Shown here piece after piece: positions 1 through 10,934 of a stretch of 64,000 bases of DNA (the stretch's first letter is position 1; each line of letters opens with the position of its first letter). The stretch is from Citrobacter freundii ATCC 8090 = MTCC 1658 = NBRC 12681. GTDB lineage: Bacteria > Pseudomonadota > Gammaproteobacteria > Enterobacterales > Enterobacteriaceae. A program made the translations under genes and the position numbers. The stretch spans positions 3,348,001-3,412,000 of the forward strand of contig NZ_CP049015.1 in the NCBI RefSeq assembly GCF_011064845.1, read 5' to 3'. The notes beneath the pieces were generated by a model. The model ran no database searches, was not told the origin of the DNA, and was given only the letters and a program-made list of their open reading frames with translations.

Positions 1-337
1 CGGCAATCAGCACCAACAGGTAGAACTCTTCCCGGTTGTCGTCGTAGCCTTCCAGCCACGGGTAAGCAAAGGTACAGGTGGCAAGACTCGCCAGCAGCAC
101 CAGTCCGGTGTAGAGCATGGCGAAACCGTCAACCCGCATCAGCGGGGTGACGTCCATGGCGCCCGCCTGGCCAACAAACCAGAGCGAAACCAGCGCGGCG
201 TTAAGCCCAATGACCGATAACGTGGCATTGAGGAAGTGATTGCGTCGCCACGCAATGGAGAGCATCACAACCACCACCGTCAAGCCGACGATCAGCAGCG
301 GTAGCAGCGCAATCAGGTGTTGTGGAGTTATTGTCAT
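1..337 (-). CDS. nuoN: NADH-quinone oxidoreductase subunit N (partial, N-terminal part)
   Basis: This is the start of NuoN, one of the three antiporter-like membrane subunits of respiratory complex I that pump protons while NADH reduces quinone. Only about the first 112 codons are present; the rest lies beyond the window start. The visible part begins [15 protein letters not shown] and consists of hydrophobic inner-membrane helices, matching the known NuoN N-terminus. The ATG lies 6 bases after the nuoM stop, so it is the last gene of the nuo operon and is probably translationally coupled. No frame disruption is seen. The truncation is due to the window edge, not the gene. Confidence 0.95.
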   Translation of the reverse strand, partial: MTITPQHLIALLPLLIVGLTVVVVMLSIAWRRNHFLNATLSVIGLNAALVSLWFVGQAGAMDVTPLMRVDGFAMLYTGLVLLASLATCTFAYPWLEGYDDNREEFYLLVLIA

Positions 338-343
338 GGCGAT

Positions 344-1873
344 TTACGGCCTTGTAGTAGTAACGGAATTAACAAACCACTGCTGGATGTTGCTCATCGC
401 AGAATGCGAGGTATCCAGAATCGGCTGCGGATAGAAGCCAAGCAGTACCAGAAGCACGACCAGCAACAGGATGATAAACAGCTCACGCAGCGACATCCCT
501 GGCAGTTCAACACTGGCAATCTGGCTCTTCGCTTTACCGAAGTAAGCGCGATGCAACATCGCCAGCGAGTAAACAGAGGCAAACACCAGACCAAAGGTCG
601 AGATCACGGTAATGACCGGAACTACCTGGTAGCTGCCGAACAGAATCATAAATTCGCCAACGAAGTTACCTGTACCCGGCATACCCAGCGTACACACGGC
701 GAAGAACATCGACAGCGCAGGCAACCATTTCATTTTGCCCCACAGGCCGCCCATCATACGCATATCACGCGTGTGCAGACGTTCGTACAGCTGACCACAC
801 AGAATGAACAGACCGGCTGCGGACAGACCGTGCGCAATCATCTGGATAACAGCACCCTGGTACGCCAGCTGGCTGCCGGTGTAGATAGCAATCAGTACGA
901 AGCCCATGTGCGATACGGAGGTGTAAGCGATCAGGCGTTTGATATCGTACTGATTAAAGGCCATCCACGCGCCGTAGAAGATACCGATAACGCCCAGCCA
1001 CATTGCGATAGGTGCAAACTCCGCCGACGCGTTCGGGAACAGCGGCAGAGAGAAGCGCAGCAGACCATAAGCCGCGGTTTTCAGCAAGATCCCCGCCAGG
1101 TCAACGGAACCTGCCGTCGGCGCCTGGGAGTGTGCATCCGGCAACCAGCCGTGCAGCGGAACCACCGGCATTTTCACCGCGAAGGCGATGAAGAAGCCCA
1201 GCATCAGCAGATATTCCACACCGTGGGACATCGGGGTATTCAGCAACTCTTCATAGTTGAAGGTCCACACACCGGTCGCTTTATAGTGCACAAACACCAG
1301 CGCCAGGATGGCAATCAACATCACCAGACCACTCGCCTGGGTATAAATGAAGAACTTGGTCGCCGCCGTGATACGCGTTTTACCGTCAGAGGCTTTATGC
1401 CCCCACAACGCGATCAGGAAGTACATCGGCACCAGCATCATTTCCCAGAAGAAGAAGAACAGGAACATGTCGATGGCAAGGAACACGCCGATCACGCCGC
1501 CTAAGATCCACATCAGGTTCAGATGGAAGAAGCCCTGGTATTTTTCGATTTCATTCCAGGAGCAAAGTACCGCCAGAACACCGAGCAGACCGGTCAGCAC
1601 TACCATCAGCAGCGACAGACCGTCGATAGCCAGATGAATAGAGATGCCAAAACGTGGGATCCACGGCAGGACAAACTCAGACTGCCACTGCGGAATGCCA
1701 GCGGATTGCGTCAGTGAATAGCCGCCCTGCAACCACAGTTGCAGGCCAAGCGCCAGCGTCAATCCCATGGTAATCAGCGCGATCCAGCGCGGCACCTTCA
1801 CGCCAAAGCGTTCGGTCTGCCAGCACAGGAAGCCACCAATAAAGGGAATTAATATTAGCCAGGGTAGTAACAT
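344..1873 (-). CDS. nuoM: NADH-quinone oxidoreductase subunit M
   Basis: NuoM (509 aa, the usual length) is an inner-membrane antiporter-like subunit of complex I, related to Mrp Na+/H+ antiporters and to NuoL and NuoN. The sequence is almost entirely transmembrane helices. The family's charged residues within the membrane are visible, for example WEMMLVPMYFLIALWG near residue 143 (the essential Glu) and the K/H-containing stretch VKMPVVPLHGWLPDAH near 234-250. It follows nuoL after an unusually long 183-base gap that holds a REP-type repeat, and precedes nuoN by 6 bases. It is a quinone-proximal part of the proton-pumping arm. The reading frame is intact. Confidence 0.98.
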   Translation of the reverse strand: MLLPWLILIPFIGGFLCWQTERFGVKVPRWIALITMGLTLALGLQLWLQGGYSLTQSAGIPQWQSEFVLPWIPRFGISIHLAIDGLSLLMVVLTGLLGVLAVLCSWNEIEKYQGFFHLNLMWILGGVIGVFLAIDMFLFFFFWEMMLVPMYFLIALWGHKASDGKTRITAATKFFIYTQASGLVMLIAILALVFVHYKATGVWTFNYEELLNTPMSHGVEYLLMLGFFIAFAVKMPVVPLHGWLPDAHSQAPTAGSVDLAGILLKTAAYGLLRFSLPLFPNASAEFAPIAMWLGVIGIFYGAWMAFNQYDIKRLIAYTSVSHMGFVLIAIYTGSQLAYQGAVIQMIAHGLSAAGLFILCGQLYERLHTRDMRMMGGLWGKMKWLPALSMFFAVCTLGMPGTGNFVGEFMILFGSYQVVPVITVISTFGLVFASVYSLAMLHRAYFGKAKSQIASVELPGMSLRELFIILLLVVLLVLLGFYPQPILDTSHSAMSNIQQWFVNSVTTTRP

Positions 1874-1964
1874 GGCGATCTTTATTCCTTGTTAAAGTCC
1901 CATCAGGACCTGATTTTCAACGAATTCTCAAACAGAAAATTCACTTCGGATTGCGGCTTTTTTT

Positions 1965-2034
1965 GCCCGGCGGCGCGAACGCTTACCGGGCCTACAGATT
2001 CCCGTAGGTCGGATAAGCGCGAGCGCCATCCGAC
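1965..2034. repeat. REP/BIME palindromic repeat pair between nuoL and nuoM
   Basis: Two inverted REP-like units lie head to tail in the nuoL-nuoM gap. The first has GCCCGGCGGCG and a matching CGCTTACCGGGC arm (about 1965-1991). The second has GTCGGATAAGCGC with the arm GCGCCATCCGAC (about 2008-2034). Both carry the GGATAAG or GCGCCATC wording typical of enterobacterial REP sequences. In mRNA they would form stable stems inside the operon transcript, where REPs are known to slow 3'-to-5' decay of the upstream message. Confidence 0.8.
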
Positions 2035-2056
2035 ATCAACCCCACAATCCTCAAAC

Positions 2057-3898
2057 TCAACGCAGTACCATCAACAGTGCCAGCACAACGACGGCGCCGA
2101 TGCTCATTGATGCGACATACCAGCGCAGATAACCGTTCTCGCTCAACAACAGGCCTTTACCTGCAAAGCGGGAAAGGATCGCCGGAATGTTCATCATTGA
2201 GTTGAGCGGATCGCGTTTCAGCAACCAGGCAACACCCAGGAACGGCTTGACGAACACTTTGTCATACAGCCAGTCGAAGCCCCAGGCGTTATACCACCAG
2301 GTACCCAGCAGGCGGCCCGGCGCACTGTTGGCAATCGATGTCACAAGCTGGCGTTTACCCAGCCACAGCCATGCTGCAATCAGGATGCCCGCAATCGCTA
2401 CGATACCGGAGGTAATTTCCAGCGTCATGACGCGACCATGCTCAAGCTCGGTCGTCGCAGGCAGTACACCCTGCAGCGGCGGCACAATCAGCGCGCCAAC
2501 GAAGGTGGACAGGATCATCAGCACAATCAGCGGCAGATGATGGGTAATCCCCTTCCCTGCATGAGCGTGAATTTGTTCTTTACCGTGGAACACGATGAAA
2601 ATCATACGGAAGGTGTACAGAGAGGTCATGAACGCACCGACCAGACCTGCAACCATCAGATTAATATGACCATTCGCCATTGCACCGGCCAGAATCTCAT
2701 CCTTACTGAAGAAGCCAGCGGTAATCAGCGGCAGAGCCGACAGCGCCGCGCCACCGATCAGGAAGCAGAGATACACCAGCGGAATTGACTTACGCAGTCC
2801 GCCCATCTTGAAGATGTTCTGTTCGTGGTGGCAAGCCAGGATAACCGAGCCGGATGCCAGGAACAGCAGCGCTTTAAAGAAGGCGTGCGTCATCAGGTGG
2901 AAAATCGCCGCATCCCACGCCTGTACACCGAGAGCCAGGAACATATAACCAATCTGGCTCATGGTGGAGTACGCAAGAACGCGTTTGATGTCGGTCTGTA
3001 CCAGCGCAGCAAAACCCGCCAGCACCAGAGTGATGGCACCGATAATCCCCACCAGGTGCAGGATTTCTGGGGTCATCAGGAACAGGCCGTGCGTACGTGC
3101 AATCAGGTAGACACCGGCGGTAACCATCGTCGCAGCGTGGATAAGCGCAGAGACAGGCGTCGGGCCGGCCATCGCATCAGCAAGCCATGTTTGCAACGGC
3201 AACTGCGCAGATTTACCGACCGCACCGCCCAGCAGCATCAGGGTTGCCCACATCAGCATGTTGTTACCATCTGCAAAGTGCGCAGGCGCCAGTTCCACCA
3301 TTTCGCGGAAGTTCAGCGTGCCCAGCTCGTTGTAGAGGATGAACAGCGCGAACGCCAGGAATACGTCACCAACACGGGTTACCACAAAGGCTTTCATTGC
3401 CGCAGCGCCATTCTTCGGATCGGTATAGTAGAAACCAATCAGCAGATAGGAGCACAGGCCCACACCTTCCCAGCCGAGGTACATCAGCAGCAGGTTATCC
3501 GCCAGCACCAGAACCACCATGCTGGCGATAAACAGGTTGGTGTAGGCGAAGAAACGAGAATAGCCCTCTTCTCCGCGCATATACCAGGAGGCGAACATGT
3601 GGATCAGGAAACCGACGCCGGTCACCACGGAGAGCATGGTCAGCGACAGGCCGTCCAGCACCAGGTTAAAACCGATGTTGAAGTCGCCGACTGACATCCA
3701 GGTCCACAGCGGCTGGCTGTAAGCCTGCTGGCCATTGGCAAAGAAATCAACGCCAACAAACGCAGTCACCAGCGCGGCCAGACCAATCGACCCGATACCC
3801 ACGGTAGCGGACAGATTTTCTGACCAACGACCACGAGAAAACGCCAGTAATACAAAGCCAATAAATGGCAGAATAATGGTTAAGGCAAGCATGTTCAT
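2057..3898 (-). CDS. nuoL: NADH-quinone oxidoreductase subunit L
   Basis: NuoL (613 aa) is the distal antiporter-like pump subunit of complex I. It is hydrophobic throughout, with the conserved membrane segment [19 protein letters not shown] near 141-159 (including the key Glu) and [31 protein letters not shown] near 228-259. The C-terminal part (from about residue 500) corresponds to the family's long lateral amphipathic helix and final transmembrane helix that brace NuoM and NuoN. It overlaps the nuoK end by 4 bases (ATGA), showing translational coupling. The length equals that of the E. coli protein and I see no defect. Confidence 0.98.
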
Positions 3899-4197
3899 CC
3901 ACGCATCTCACTTACTGAATCGATGTTCAGGTTCTGGCGGCGGCGATGAAGTTGCAGCAACAGCGCAAGTCCAATGCTCGCTTCCGCAGCCGCAAGGCTG
4001 ATAGCGAGAATGTACATCACCTGACCATCGGTCTGGCCCCAGTAGCTTCCGGCGACCACAAAGGCCAGCGCGGAGGCGTTAATCATGATTTCCAGTCCGA
4101 TCAGCATAAACAGCAGATTGCGGCGGATAACCAGACCGGTCAAACCCAGGACGAATAAAATCGCAGCGAGGATCAGTCCATGTTGTAAGGGGATCAT
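3895..4197 (-). CDS. nuoK: NADH-quinone oxidoreductase subunit K
   Basis: NuoK (100 aa) is a small three-helix inner-membrane subunit of complex I, homologous to MrpC. Its membrane glutamates needed for proton transfer are visible in [19 protein letters not shown] (near 28-46) and in the [19 protein letters not shown] segment (near 69-87). It overlaps nuoJ upstream and nuoL downstream by 4 bases each, so nuoJ-nuoK-nuoL form a tightly coupled block. The length and sequence are those of the normal family member. Confidence 0.97.
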
Positions 4198-4748
4198 GCG
4201 TGCTCCTCCGTTTTTCTTTTCGCGCGGTCATCAGTGCGATTGCTCAGCACTTCACCTGAACGCTCTTCGCGCCCCACGTGGAAGGCCACAACCAGGCCCG
4301 CCAGCAGCAGCATCGAAGCCAGTTCGACCGCCAGTACATACGGTCCGAACAGGGAAATACCGACTGCTTTCGCGCTAATTGGCGTCCCGTCGATGCCCTG
4401 ATCGTTTACGCCCAGAATGGCGTAAACAATGACCACCAGCATGATGGCCGACAGAATCGCCGGACCAATCCACACCTGAGGTTTCAGCCACTGGCGTTCC
4501 TGTTCAATTTCAGAACCACCGAGGTTGAGCATCATTACCACGAATACGAACAGCACCATGATAGCGCCCGCGTAGACGATAATTTCCAGCGCACCGGCGA
4601 AGTAAGCGCCTAACGAGAAGAACACCCCAGAAATCGCCAGCAGCGAAATAATCAGATACAGCAGTGCGTGTACCGGATTGGTGTGGGTGATCACCCGCAA
4701 GGTTGCGAGAATGGCTATCAGGCCACAGATATAAAAAGCGAACTCCAT
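4194..4748 (-). CDS. nuoJ: NADH-quinone oxidoreductase subunit J
   Basis: NuoJ (184 aa) is an inner-membrane subunit of complex I, equivalent to mitochondrial ND6. It has five hydrophobic segments, and the highly conserved [22 protein letters not shown] stretch near 53-74 (the ND6 pi-bulge helix region) is present. The charged C-terminal tail ([25 protein letters not shown]) is cytoplasmic in the family. It starts 11 bases after nuoI and overlaps nuoK by 4 bases. No abnormality is seen. Confidence 0.97.
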
Positions 4749-4759
4749 TGCCCCTCTCC

Positions 4760-5302
4760 TTACGGTAACAGGCTCTTGACGTCGATAGGCTTGGCTTCGT
4801 TCTCTGCTTCGCCCTTATCTTTGCCGTCGATTGCCATACCTGCCATCCGGTAGAAGTTATATTCCGGGTATTTGCCCGGACCGGAGATCAGCAGATCCTC
4901 TTTCTCGTAAACCAGGTCCTGGCGCTTGTACTCACCCAGCTCGAAATCTGGAGTCAGCTGAATAGCCGTTGTCGGACAGGCTTCTTCGCACAGGCCGCAG
5001 AAAATGCAGCGTGAGAAGTTAATGCGGAAAAACTCCGGATACCAGCGGCCATCTTTGGTCTCTGCTTTTTGCAAAGAGATACAGCCTACCGGACACGCTA
5101 CCGCACACAGGTTACAGGCAACGCAGCGCTCTTCACCGTCTGGATCACGAGTCAGAACGATACGACCACGAAAACGGGGCGGTAGATAGACCGGCTCTTC
5201 CGGGTACATCTGCGTTTCGCGTTTCGCGAACGCATGCAGGCCGATCATCCAGATACTGCGTACCTGGGTGCCGAAACCTACGAACAATTCTTTTAAGGTC
5301 AT
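4760..5302 (-). CDS. nuoI: NADH-quinone oxidoreductase subunit I (two [4Fe-4S] clusters)
   Basis: NuoI (180 aa) carries the two ferredoxin-type [4Fe-4S] clusters N6a and N6b that pass electrons from the peripheral arm towards NuoB. Both motifs are plain: [15 protein letters not shown] (near 60-74) and [15 protein letters not shown] (near 99-113). The N-terminal residues include the membrane-associated stretch [21 protein letters not shown] possible ribosome site AAGGGAC lies about 9 bases before the ATG. It sits between nuoH (14-base gap) and nuoJ (11-base gap). Confidence 0.98.
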   Translation of the reverse strand: MTLKELFVGFGTQVRSIWMIGLHAFAKRETQMYPEEPVYLPPRFRGRIVLTRDPDGEERCVACNLCAVACPVGCISLQKAETKDGRWYPEFFRINFSRCIFCGLCEEACPTTAIQLTPDFELGEYKRQDLVYEKEDLLISGPGKYPEYNFYRMAGMAIDGKDKGEAENEAKPIDVKSLLP

Positions 5303-5316
5303 GGTCTTTGTGTCCC

Positions 5317-6294
5317 TTATTGCGCCTGCCAGAGAATGACAGCCGCAGTTACCAGCAAGTTGACGAGCGTCAGCGGCAGACAGACTTTCCAGCCGAAGGA
5401 CATTACCTGGTCATAACGAGGACGCGGTAACGACGCACGAATCAAAATGAACATCATCATGAAGAACGCGGTTTTCAGCGCGAACCAGACGAATGGCGGT
5501 AAGAACGGGCCATGCCAGCCACCGAAGAACAGGGTAACCATCAGTGCAGAAATGGTGACGATACCGATGTATTCACCCACGAAGAACAGACCGAATTTCA
5601 TACCGGAATATTCAATGTGGTAACCGTCGGCCAGTTCCTGCTCGGCTTCTGGCTGGTCAAACGGGTGACGGTGACACACCGCCACGCCCGCGATGGCAAA
5701 GGTGACAAAACCAAAGAACTGCGGAATAACGTTCCAGATATCAGCCTGGTTGTTGACGATGTCGGTCATGTTAAATGAACCGGCCTGCGCCACCACGCCC
5801 ATCAGGGAAAGTCCGAGGAACACTTCGTAGCTTAGGGTCTGCGCAGACGCACGCATCGCACCGAGCAGGGAGTATTTGTTGTTACTGGACCAGCCGGCGA
5901 ACAGCACTGCGTATACCGCGAGGCCCGCCATCATCAGGAAGAACAGGATCCCGATGTTCAGGTCAGCAACCACCCAGTTCGGACTCACCGGCACGATGGC
6001 GAAAGCCAGCAGCAGCGAGGTGAAGGCGATCATCGGTGCCAGGGTAAAGATGACGCGATCCGAGAATTTCGGGATCCAGTCTTCTTTAAAGAACATCTTG
6101 ATCATGTCCGCAACCAGCTGGAGCGAACCGCCCCAGCCAACACGGTTCGGTCCGTAACGGTTCTGGAACAGACCCAGCAGACGACGTTCGCCAAAGCTCA
6201 TGAATGCCCCGCAGGTGACCACCACCAGCAGGATCACCACCGCTTTGAGAATGCTCAGCAGGATCTCAATCAGATCGGGTGTAATCCAACTCAT
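5317..6294 (-). CDS. nuoH: NADH-quinone oxidoreductase subunit H
   Basis: NuoH (325 aa, the standard length) is the ND1-type membrane subunit that, with NuoB and NuoD, forms the quinone cavity and links the redox arm to the membrane arm. Diagnostic segments are [22 protein letters not shown] (near 35-56) and [34 protein letters not shown] (near 209-242), an acidic loop that lines the quinone path. It overlaps nuoG by 4 bases (ATGA). The frame is intact, and it is an integral inner-membrane protein. Confidence 0.98.
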   Translation of the reverse strand: MSWITPDLIEILLSILKAVVILLVVVTCGAFMSFGERRLLGLFQNRYGPNRVGWGGSLQLVADMIKMFFKEDWIPKFSDRVIFTLAPMIAFTSLLLAFAIVPVSPNWVVADLNIGILFFLMMAGLAVYAVLFAGWSSNNKYSLLGAMRASAQTLSYEVFLGLSLMGVVAQAGSFNMTDIVNNQADIWNVIPQFFGFVTFAIAGVAVCHRHPFDQPEAEQELADGYHIEYSGMKFGLFFVGEYIGIVTISALMVTLFFGGWHGPFLPPFVWFALKTAFFMMMFILIRASLPRPRYDQVMSFGWKVCLPLTLVNLLVTAAVILWQAQ

Positions 6295-9017
6295 TGTTGT
6301 GCCTCCTGCAGATCCTCAAGACGCGCACCTGCCAGAACCGGCGCGATGCCAGGCATGCCCATCGGTAAACCAACCTGCCCTGCCGTTAATCCTTCAGCGA
6401 TTTCAACCGGCAGCGTAACCGTGTTGCCATCGTAGCTGAAAGAAACGCGCGTACCGGCATTAACACCCAACTTCGCGGCATCAGCCGGGTTGAGTTTGAT
6501 GTACGGCTGCGGCATACGGGTCTGGAAGACCGGCGCACGCTGGGACATTTCGTCACTGCCAAACAGGTGATAGTAAGGCGCGATACGCCACTGACCATCC
6601 TGAGCCTGGAAGCTCGCCGGAACGGTAGTGAAGTAATCCATACCATCCGCAGAAGCTTCGATCAGGCGCACGCCCGGATCGCCATGACGCAGTTTACCGC
6701 CCACTTCATCCTGGAACTTGTTCCACGCCTGTGGGGAGTTCCAGCCCGGAGCCCAGGCAAACGGAATTTGTGAACGCGGTGCAGACGGCTGGTTGTTCCC
6801 TTCCATAGAGAAAGCGAACATAGTGTCTTTGTCCTGCGGTTGACGCGGTTCGTGTACGCTGATGTTGGCGCGCATTGCGGTACGCCCACTGTAGCGGTGC
6901 GGTTCACGCGCCAGCTTCTGTCCACGGATACGGAAGCTTGCGTCCGGCGCGGCATCTTTAATGCCCGCCAGCTGCGGCAACTTCTCAACGACTGCGTCGA
7001 TAACGTGGTCGAGCTGCGTCCAGTCCACTTCACGGCTCTGCACGGTGCTGTGCAGCGAGTGCAGCCAGCGCCAGCTTTCCAGCATTACGGTGTTGCTGTC
7101 GTAGTAGGATGGGTCATAGACCTGGAAGAAACGCTGGGCGCGGCCTTCGTTGTTAATCACCGTACCATCGCTTTCGGCGAAGCTTGCAGCGGAAAGCACC
7201 AGATGGGCGTTTTCCATAATTGCCGTACGCTGATGGTCAACGACCAGTACCAGCGGCGCTTTCGCCAGCGCGGCATCAACGCGAGCGGCTGAAGCATGGC
7301 GATGCAGGTCATTTTCCAGCACCACAACAGCGTCAGCGCGGCCTGTTTCCAGCTCGGTCAGCGCATCGTCAAGGGAACCACCGCCAATCATGCCGAGGCC
7401 CATGCTGTTAACCGAGCGAGCAATCATGGTGATGCCAACGTCTGCGCCACGGCCTTTCAGCGCCTTCGCCACGTTGGCAGCCGCCTGAATCACTTCGGCG
7501 CTACCGGCGTTGGTGCCGGAAATAATCAGTGGTTTCTTCGCCCCGGCTAGTGCCTGAACGATAACGTCAATTTTGTTCTGCAGGTCACGGTCAATACCGT
7601 CAACCGCCGGCGCGTTGTTATCCAGCGCGTGGGCGATAGCGAAACCTAAACGCGCCTGATCTTCAACCGGTGCGCGATAGGTCCAAGCGGCGATATCGTC
7701 CAGACGGGTGTTATCGACGTTGGTAACGAACAGCGGATGCTTAGCACGCTGGCCGATATTAAGGATTGCTGCGATCTGCCAGTCAGCCACTTTCTGTGCC
7801 GCCGCCATTTCACGCGCTTTACCTTTCACCGCCTGACGCACCGCCAGCGCAACGCGTGCGCCGGTCTGGGTGACATCTTCGCCCAGCACCAGAACCGCAT
7901 CATAAGATTCGATTTCGCGCAGAGCCGGAGTATGAATCCCGCCGTCACGCAGTACGCTCAACGCCAGTTGCAGACGATCCAGTTCGCCCTGAGCGATACC
8001 GGTATAGAAGTTATCCGCACCGACCAGTTCACGCAGCGCGAAGTTACTTTCAACGCTGGCGCGCGGGGAGCCGATACCAATCACTTTCTTCGACTGACGC
8101 AGAATATCTGCCGCGCCCTGCATCGCCTGCTCGGCGTTCAGCGTGATCAGGTCATCGCCACGACGCTGTACCGGCTGACGCGGACGGTCTTTCAGGTTCA
8201 CGTAACCATAGCCGAAACGACCACGGTCGCAGAGGAAGTAGTGGTTAACGGTACCGTTATAACGGTTTTCGATACGACGCAGTTCACCGTAGCGCTCGCC
8301 CGGGCTGGTGTTACAGCCGATGGAACACTGCTGGCAGATGCTCGGCGCAAACTGCATGTCCCATTTACGGTTATAACGCTCGGAGTGCGTTTTATCGGTG
8401 AAGACGCCGGTTGGACAAATTTCGACCAGGTTGCCAGAGAATTCGCTTTCGAGCGTACCGTCTTCCGGACGACCGAAGTAGACGTTGTCATGTGCGCCAT
8501 ACACGCCCAGATCCGCACCATCGGCGTAATCTTTGTAGTAACGTACACAGCGATAGCAGGCGATGCAGCGGTTCATTTCGTGAGAGATGAACGGCCCCAG
8601 GTCCTGGTTACGGTGAGTACGCTTCGTGAAGCGGTATCGACGGAAGCTGTGACCGGTCATGACGGTCATATCCTGCAGGTGGCAGTTGCCGCCCTCTTCA
8701 CAGACCGGACAGTCGTGCGGGTGGTTAGTCATCAACCACTCCACGACGCTTTCGCGGAACTGCTTCGCTTCTTCGTCATCAATAGAAATAAAGGTGCCTT
8801 CGGTGGCCGGTGTCATACAAGACATCACCAGGCGACCACGCGTGTCTTCCGCGTTCTGATATTGCTTCACCGCACACTGGCGGCAAGCACCGACGCTTCC
8901 CAGCGCCGGGTGCCAGCAAAAGTACGGAATATCAAGGCCAAGAGACAGACAAGCTTCCAGCAGGTTGTCCGCTCCGTTGACCTCATATTCTTTGCCGTCT
9001 ACATGAATCGTAGCCAT
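6291..9017 (-). CDS. nuoG: NADH-quinone oxidoreductase subunit G
   Basis: NuoG (908 aa) is the largest peripheral subunit of complex I and holds one [2Fe-2S] and three [4Fe-4S] clusters. The N-terminal ferredoxin-like part shows [18 protein letters not shown] and [30 protein letters not shown] and ICPTGVF carry the next ligands, and CQQCSIGCN marks the extra cluster N7 domain. The rest is molybdopterin-oxidoreductase-like without a cofactor role in this family. I chose the ATG at 9017 rather than 9026 because it gives the conserved [13 protein letters not shown] start, and the GGAAG ribosome site is about 10 bases from it but only 1 base from the upstream ATG. There is an 80-base gap after nuoF. 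Confidence 0.96.
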   Translation of the reverse strand: MATIHVDGKEYEVNGADNLLEACLSLGLDIPYFCWHPALGSVGACRQCAVKQYQNAEDTRGRLVMSCMTPATEGTFISIDDEEAKQFRESVVEWLMTNHPHDCPVCEEGGNCHLQDMTVMTGHSFRRYRFTKRTHRNQDLGPFISHEMNRCIACYRCVRYYKDYADGADLGVYGAHDNVYFGRPEDGTLESEFSGNLVEICPTGVFTDKTHSERYNRKWDMQFAPSICQQCSIGCNTSPGERYGELRRIENRYNGTVNHYFLCDRGRFGYGYVNLKDRPRQPVQRRGDDLITLNAEQAMQGAADILRQSKKVIGIGSPRASVESNFALRELVGADNFYTGIAQGELDRLQLALSVLRDGGIHTPALREIESYDAVLVLGEDVTQTGARVALAVRQAVKGKAREMAAAQKVADWQIAAILNIGQRAKHPLFVTNVDNTRLDDIAAWTYRAPVEDQARLGFAIAHALDNNAPAVDGIDRDLQNKIDVIVQALAGAKKPLIISGTNAGSAEVIQAAANVAKALKGRGADVGITMIARSVNSMGLGMIGGGSLDDALTELETGRADAVVVLENDLHRHASAARVDAALAKAPLVLVVDHQRTAIMENAHLVLSAASFAESDGTVINNEGRAQRFFQVYDPSYYDSNTVMLESWRWLHSLHSTVQSREVDWTQLDHVIDAVVEKLPQLAGIKDAAPDASFRIRGQKLAREPHRYSGRTAMRANISVHEPRQPQDKDTMFAFSMEGNNQPSAPRSQIPFAWAPGWNSPQAWNKFQDEVGGKLRHGDPGVRLIEASADGMDYFTTVPASFQAQDGQWRIAPYYHLFGSDEMSQRAPVFQTRMPQPYIKLNPADAAKLGVNAGTRVSFSYDGNTVTLPVEIAEGLTAGQVGLPMGMPGIAPVLAGARLEDLQEAQQ

Positions 9018-9097
9018 AGTCAGCATGCTTCCAGTTGGCTCGGTCGTAACCGAGCGTTAATCGAATTTCTTATCGCGACACAGGGCTAACCCTGTGA

Positions 9098-10435
9098 TCA
9101 CCAGCGCTCTTTCAGCAGGTTCGGCTGAATACCACCAATAGCGTGGGTATTGCTGAAGGTCTGCTTGATGCCAGCTTCGAATTCTTCGCGGAAATATTTA
9201 ATGGCGCTCTGCAGCGGTTCCACTGCACCCGGTGCGTGTGCACAGAAGGTTTTACCCGGGCCGAGGAAACGACACAGTTGCTCAAGTGTCTCGATATCCC
9301 CAGGCTGGCCTTCGCCACGCTCAAGCGCGCGCAGAATTTTCACACTCCACGGCAGACCATCACGGCACGGCGTACACCAGCCACAGGACTCGCGGGCAAA
9401 GAACTCTTCGAGGTTACGCACCAGAGGAACCATGCCAATCTCGTGATCGACAGCCATTGCCAGCGCGGTGCCCAAACGGCTACCTGCTTTACCAATGCTT
9501 TCGAATTCCATCGGCAGATCGAGGTGTGCTTCGGTCAGGAAGTCAGTCCCCGCGCCGCCAGGTTGCCAGGCTTTGAACTTCAGGCCATCGCGCATGCCGC
9601 CCGCGTAATCTTCGAGGATCTCACGCGCGGTAGTACCGAAAGGCAGTTCCCACAGGCCTGGGTTCTTCACACGACCGGAGAAGCCCATCAGCTTGGTGCC
9701 CGCGTCTTTGCTCTTCGAAATGTTCTGGTACCACTCCACGCCGTTCGCGAGGATAGCCGGTACGTTACACAGGGTTTCGACGTTGTTTACGCAGGTCGGC
9801 TTACCCCATGCGCCAGAGCTTGCCGGGAACGGCGGCTTGGAGCGTGGGTTAGCACGGCGACCTTCGAGGGAGTTGATCAGCGCGGTTTCTTCACCGCAGA
9901 TGTAACGCCCTGCCCCAGTGTGGACAAACAGTTCGAAGTCGAAACCGGTGCCCATAATGTTTTTGCCTAGCAGACCGGCTTCGGTCGCTTCGGCGATAGC
10001 GCGACGCAGATGCACGGCTGCTTCGATATATTCACCGCGCAGGAAGATGTAACCACGGTACGCTTTCAGCGCAAACGCGGAAATCAGCATGCCTTCCACC
10101 AGCAGGTGCGGCAGCTGTTCCATCAGCAGACGGTCTTTATAGGTGCCCGGCTCCATTTCATCGGCGTTACACAGCAGGTAACGGATGTTCATGGATTCGT
10201 CTTTCGGCATCAGGCTCCACTTCAGACCAGTGGAAAAGCCCGCGCCGCCGCGCCCTTTCAGGCCAGCGTCTTTTACCTGATTAACGATTTCATCCGGTGA
10301 CAGCCCGGTCAGGGCCTTACGCGCACCTTCGTAGCCGTTCTTGCTACGGTATTCATCCAGCCAGACCGGCTGTTTGTCATCACGCAGACGCCAGGTCAGC
10401 GGATGGGTTTCGGGAGTACGGATAATGTCTTTCAT
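9098..10435 (-). CDS. nuoF: NADH-quinone oxidoreductase subunit F (NADH/FMN subunit)
   Basis: NuoF (445 aa) binds NADH and FMN and is the electron entry point of complex I. The glycine-rich [16 protein letters not shown] stretch (near 58-73) forms the nucleotide and FMN site, and [14 protein letters not shown] follows. The [4Fe-4S] N3 ligands are in [12 protein letters not shown] (near 350-361), with the last cysteine in [11 protein letters not shown]. It overlaps the nuoE stop by 4 bases (ATGA), matching the close structural pairing of NuoE and NuoF. The length is the same as in E. coli. Confidence 0.98.
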   Translation of the reverse strand: MKDIIRTPETHPLTWRLRDDKQPVWLDEYRSKNGYEGARKALTGLSPDEIVNQVKDAGLKGRGGAGFSTGLKWSLMPKDESMNIRYLLCNADEMEPGTYKDRLLMEQLPHLLVEGMLISAFALKAYRGYIFLRGEYIEAAVHLRRAIAEATEAGLLGKNIMGTGFDFELFVHTGAGRYICGEETALINSLEGRRANPRSKPPFPASSGAWGKPTCVNNVETLCNVPAILANGVEWYQNISKSKDAGTKLMGFSGRVKNPGLWELPFGTTAREILEDYAGGMRDGLKFKAWQPGGAGTDFLTEAHLDLPMEFESIGKAGSRLGTALAMAVDHEIGMVPLVRNLEEFFARESCGWCTPCRDGLPWSVKILRALERGEGQPGDIETLEQLCRFLGPGKTFCAHAPGAVEPLQSAIKYFREEFEAGIKQTFSNTHAIGGIQPNLLKERW

Positions 10436-10932
10436 TTATACCGCTCCAGCAGTTCGGGAATGCCTTCCGGGGTCAGATGAGCGTGAGTATCCTCATCGAT
10501 CATCATGTTTGGCCCTTTGTCGCAGTTCCCCAGGCAACAGGTCGGCAGCAGCGTAAAGCGACCATCAAAAGTCGTCTGCCCCGGCTTGATGTTGAGTTTT
10601 TTCTCAAGCGCGGCCTGGATCCCCTGGTAGCCGTTGATATGGCACACCACGCTGTCGCAATAGCGGATCACGTGGCGACCTACCGGCTGGCGGAAGATCT
10701 GGCTATAAAACGTAGCAACACCTTCTACGTCGCTTGCCGGAATACCCAGCACATCAGCGATCGCATAGATCGCCCCATCCGGCACCCAGCCACGCTGTTT
10801 CTGAACGATTTTCAGCGCTTCAATGGACGCCGCACGCGGGTCTTCGTAGTGGTGCTTCTCGTGCTCAATCGCTTCACGCTCAGCCGCACTCAGCTCAAAA
10901 GCCTCGGTTTGTGGTTGTTGATTCTCGTGCAT
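10432..10932 (-). CDS. nuoE: NADH-quinone oxidoreductase subunit E ([2Fe-2S] subunit)
   Basis: NuoE (166 aa) is the thioredoxin-fold subunit with the [2Fe-2S] cluster N1a, located in the cytoplasmic NADH dehydrogenase module with NuoF and NuoG. Cluster cysteines are visible at C92 and C97 ([12 protein letters not shown]) and at C133 and C137 ([14 protein letters not shown]132 is an extra neighbour). It begins 2 bases after the nuoCD stop and overlaps nuoF by 4 bases. Nothing unusual is seen. Confidence 0.97.
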   Translation of the reverse strand: MHENQQPQTEAFELSAAEREAIEHEKHHYEDPRAASIEALKIVQKQRGWVPDGAIYAIADVLGIPASDVEGVATFYSQIFRQPVGRHVIRYCDSVVCHINGYQGIQAALEKKLNIKPGQTTFDGRFTLLPTCCLGNCDKGPNMMIDEDTHAHLTPEGIPELLERYK

Positions 10933-10934
10933 AA

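Noticed and set aside
317..1504. 395-codon open frame opposite nuoM
   Set aside because: It lies entirely antisense to an unmistakable nuoM, has no ribosome site, and its product is rich in His, Gln and Arg without recognisable domains.
7737..9089. 450-codon open frame opposite nuoG
   Set aside because: Antisense to the iron-sulfur part of nuoG, with low-complexity composition; a by-product of codon use.
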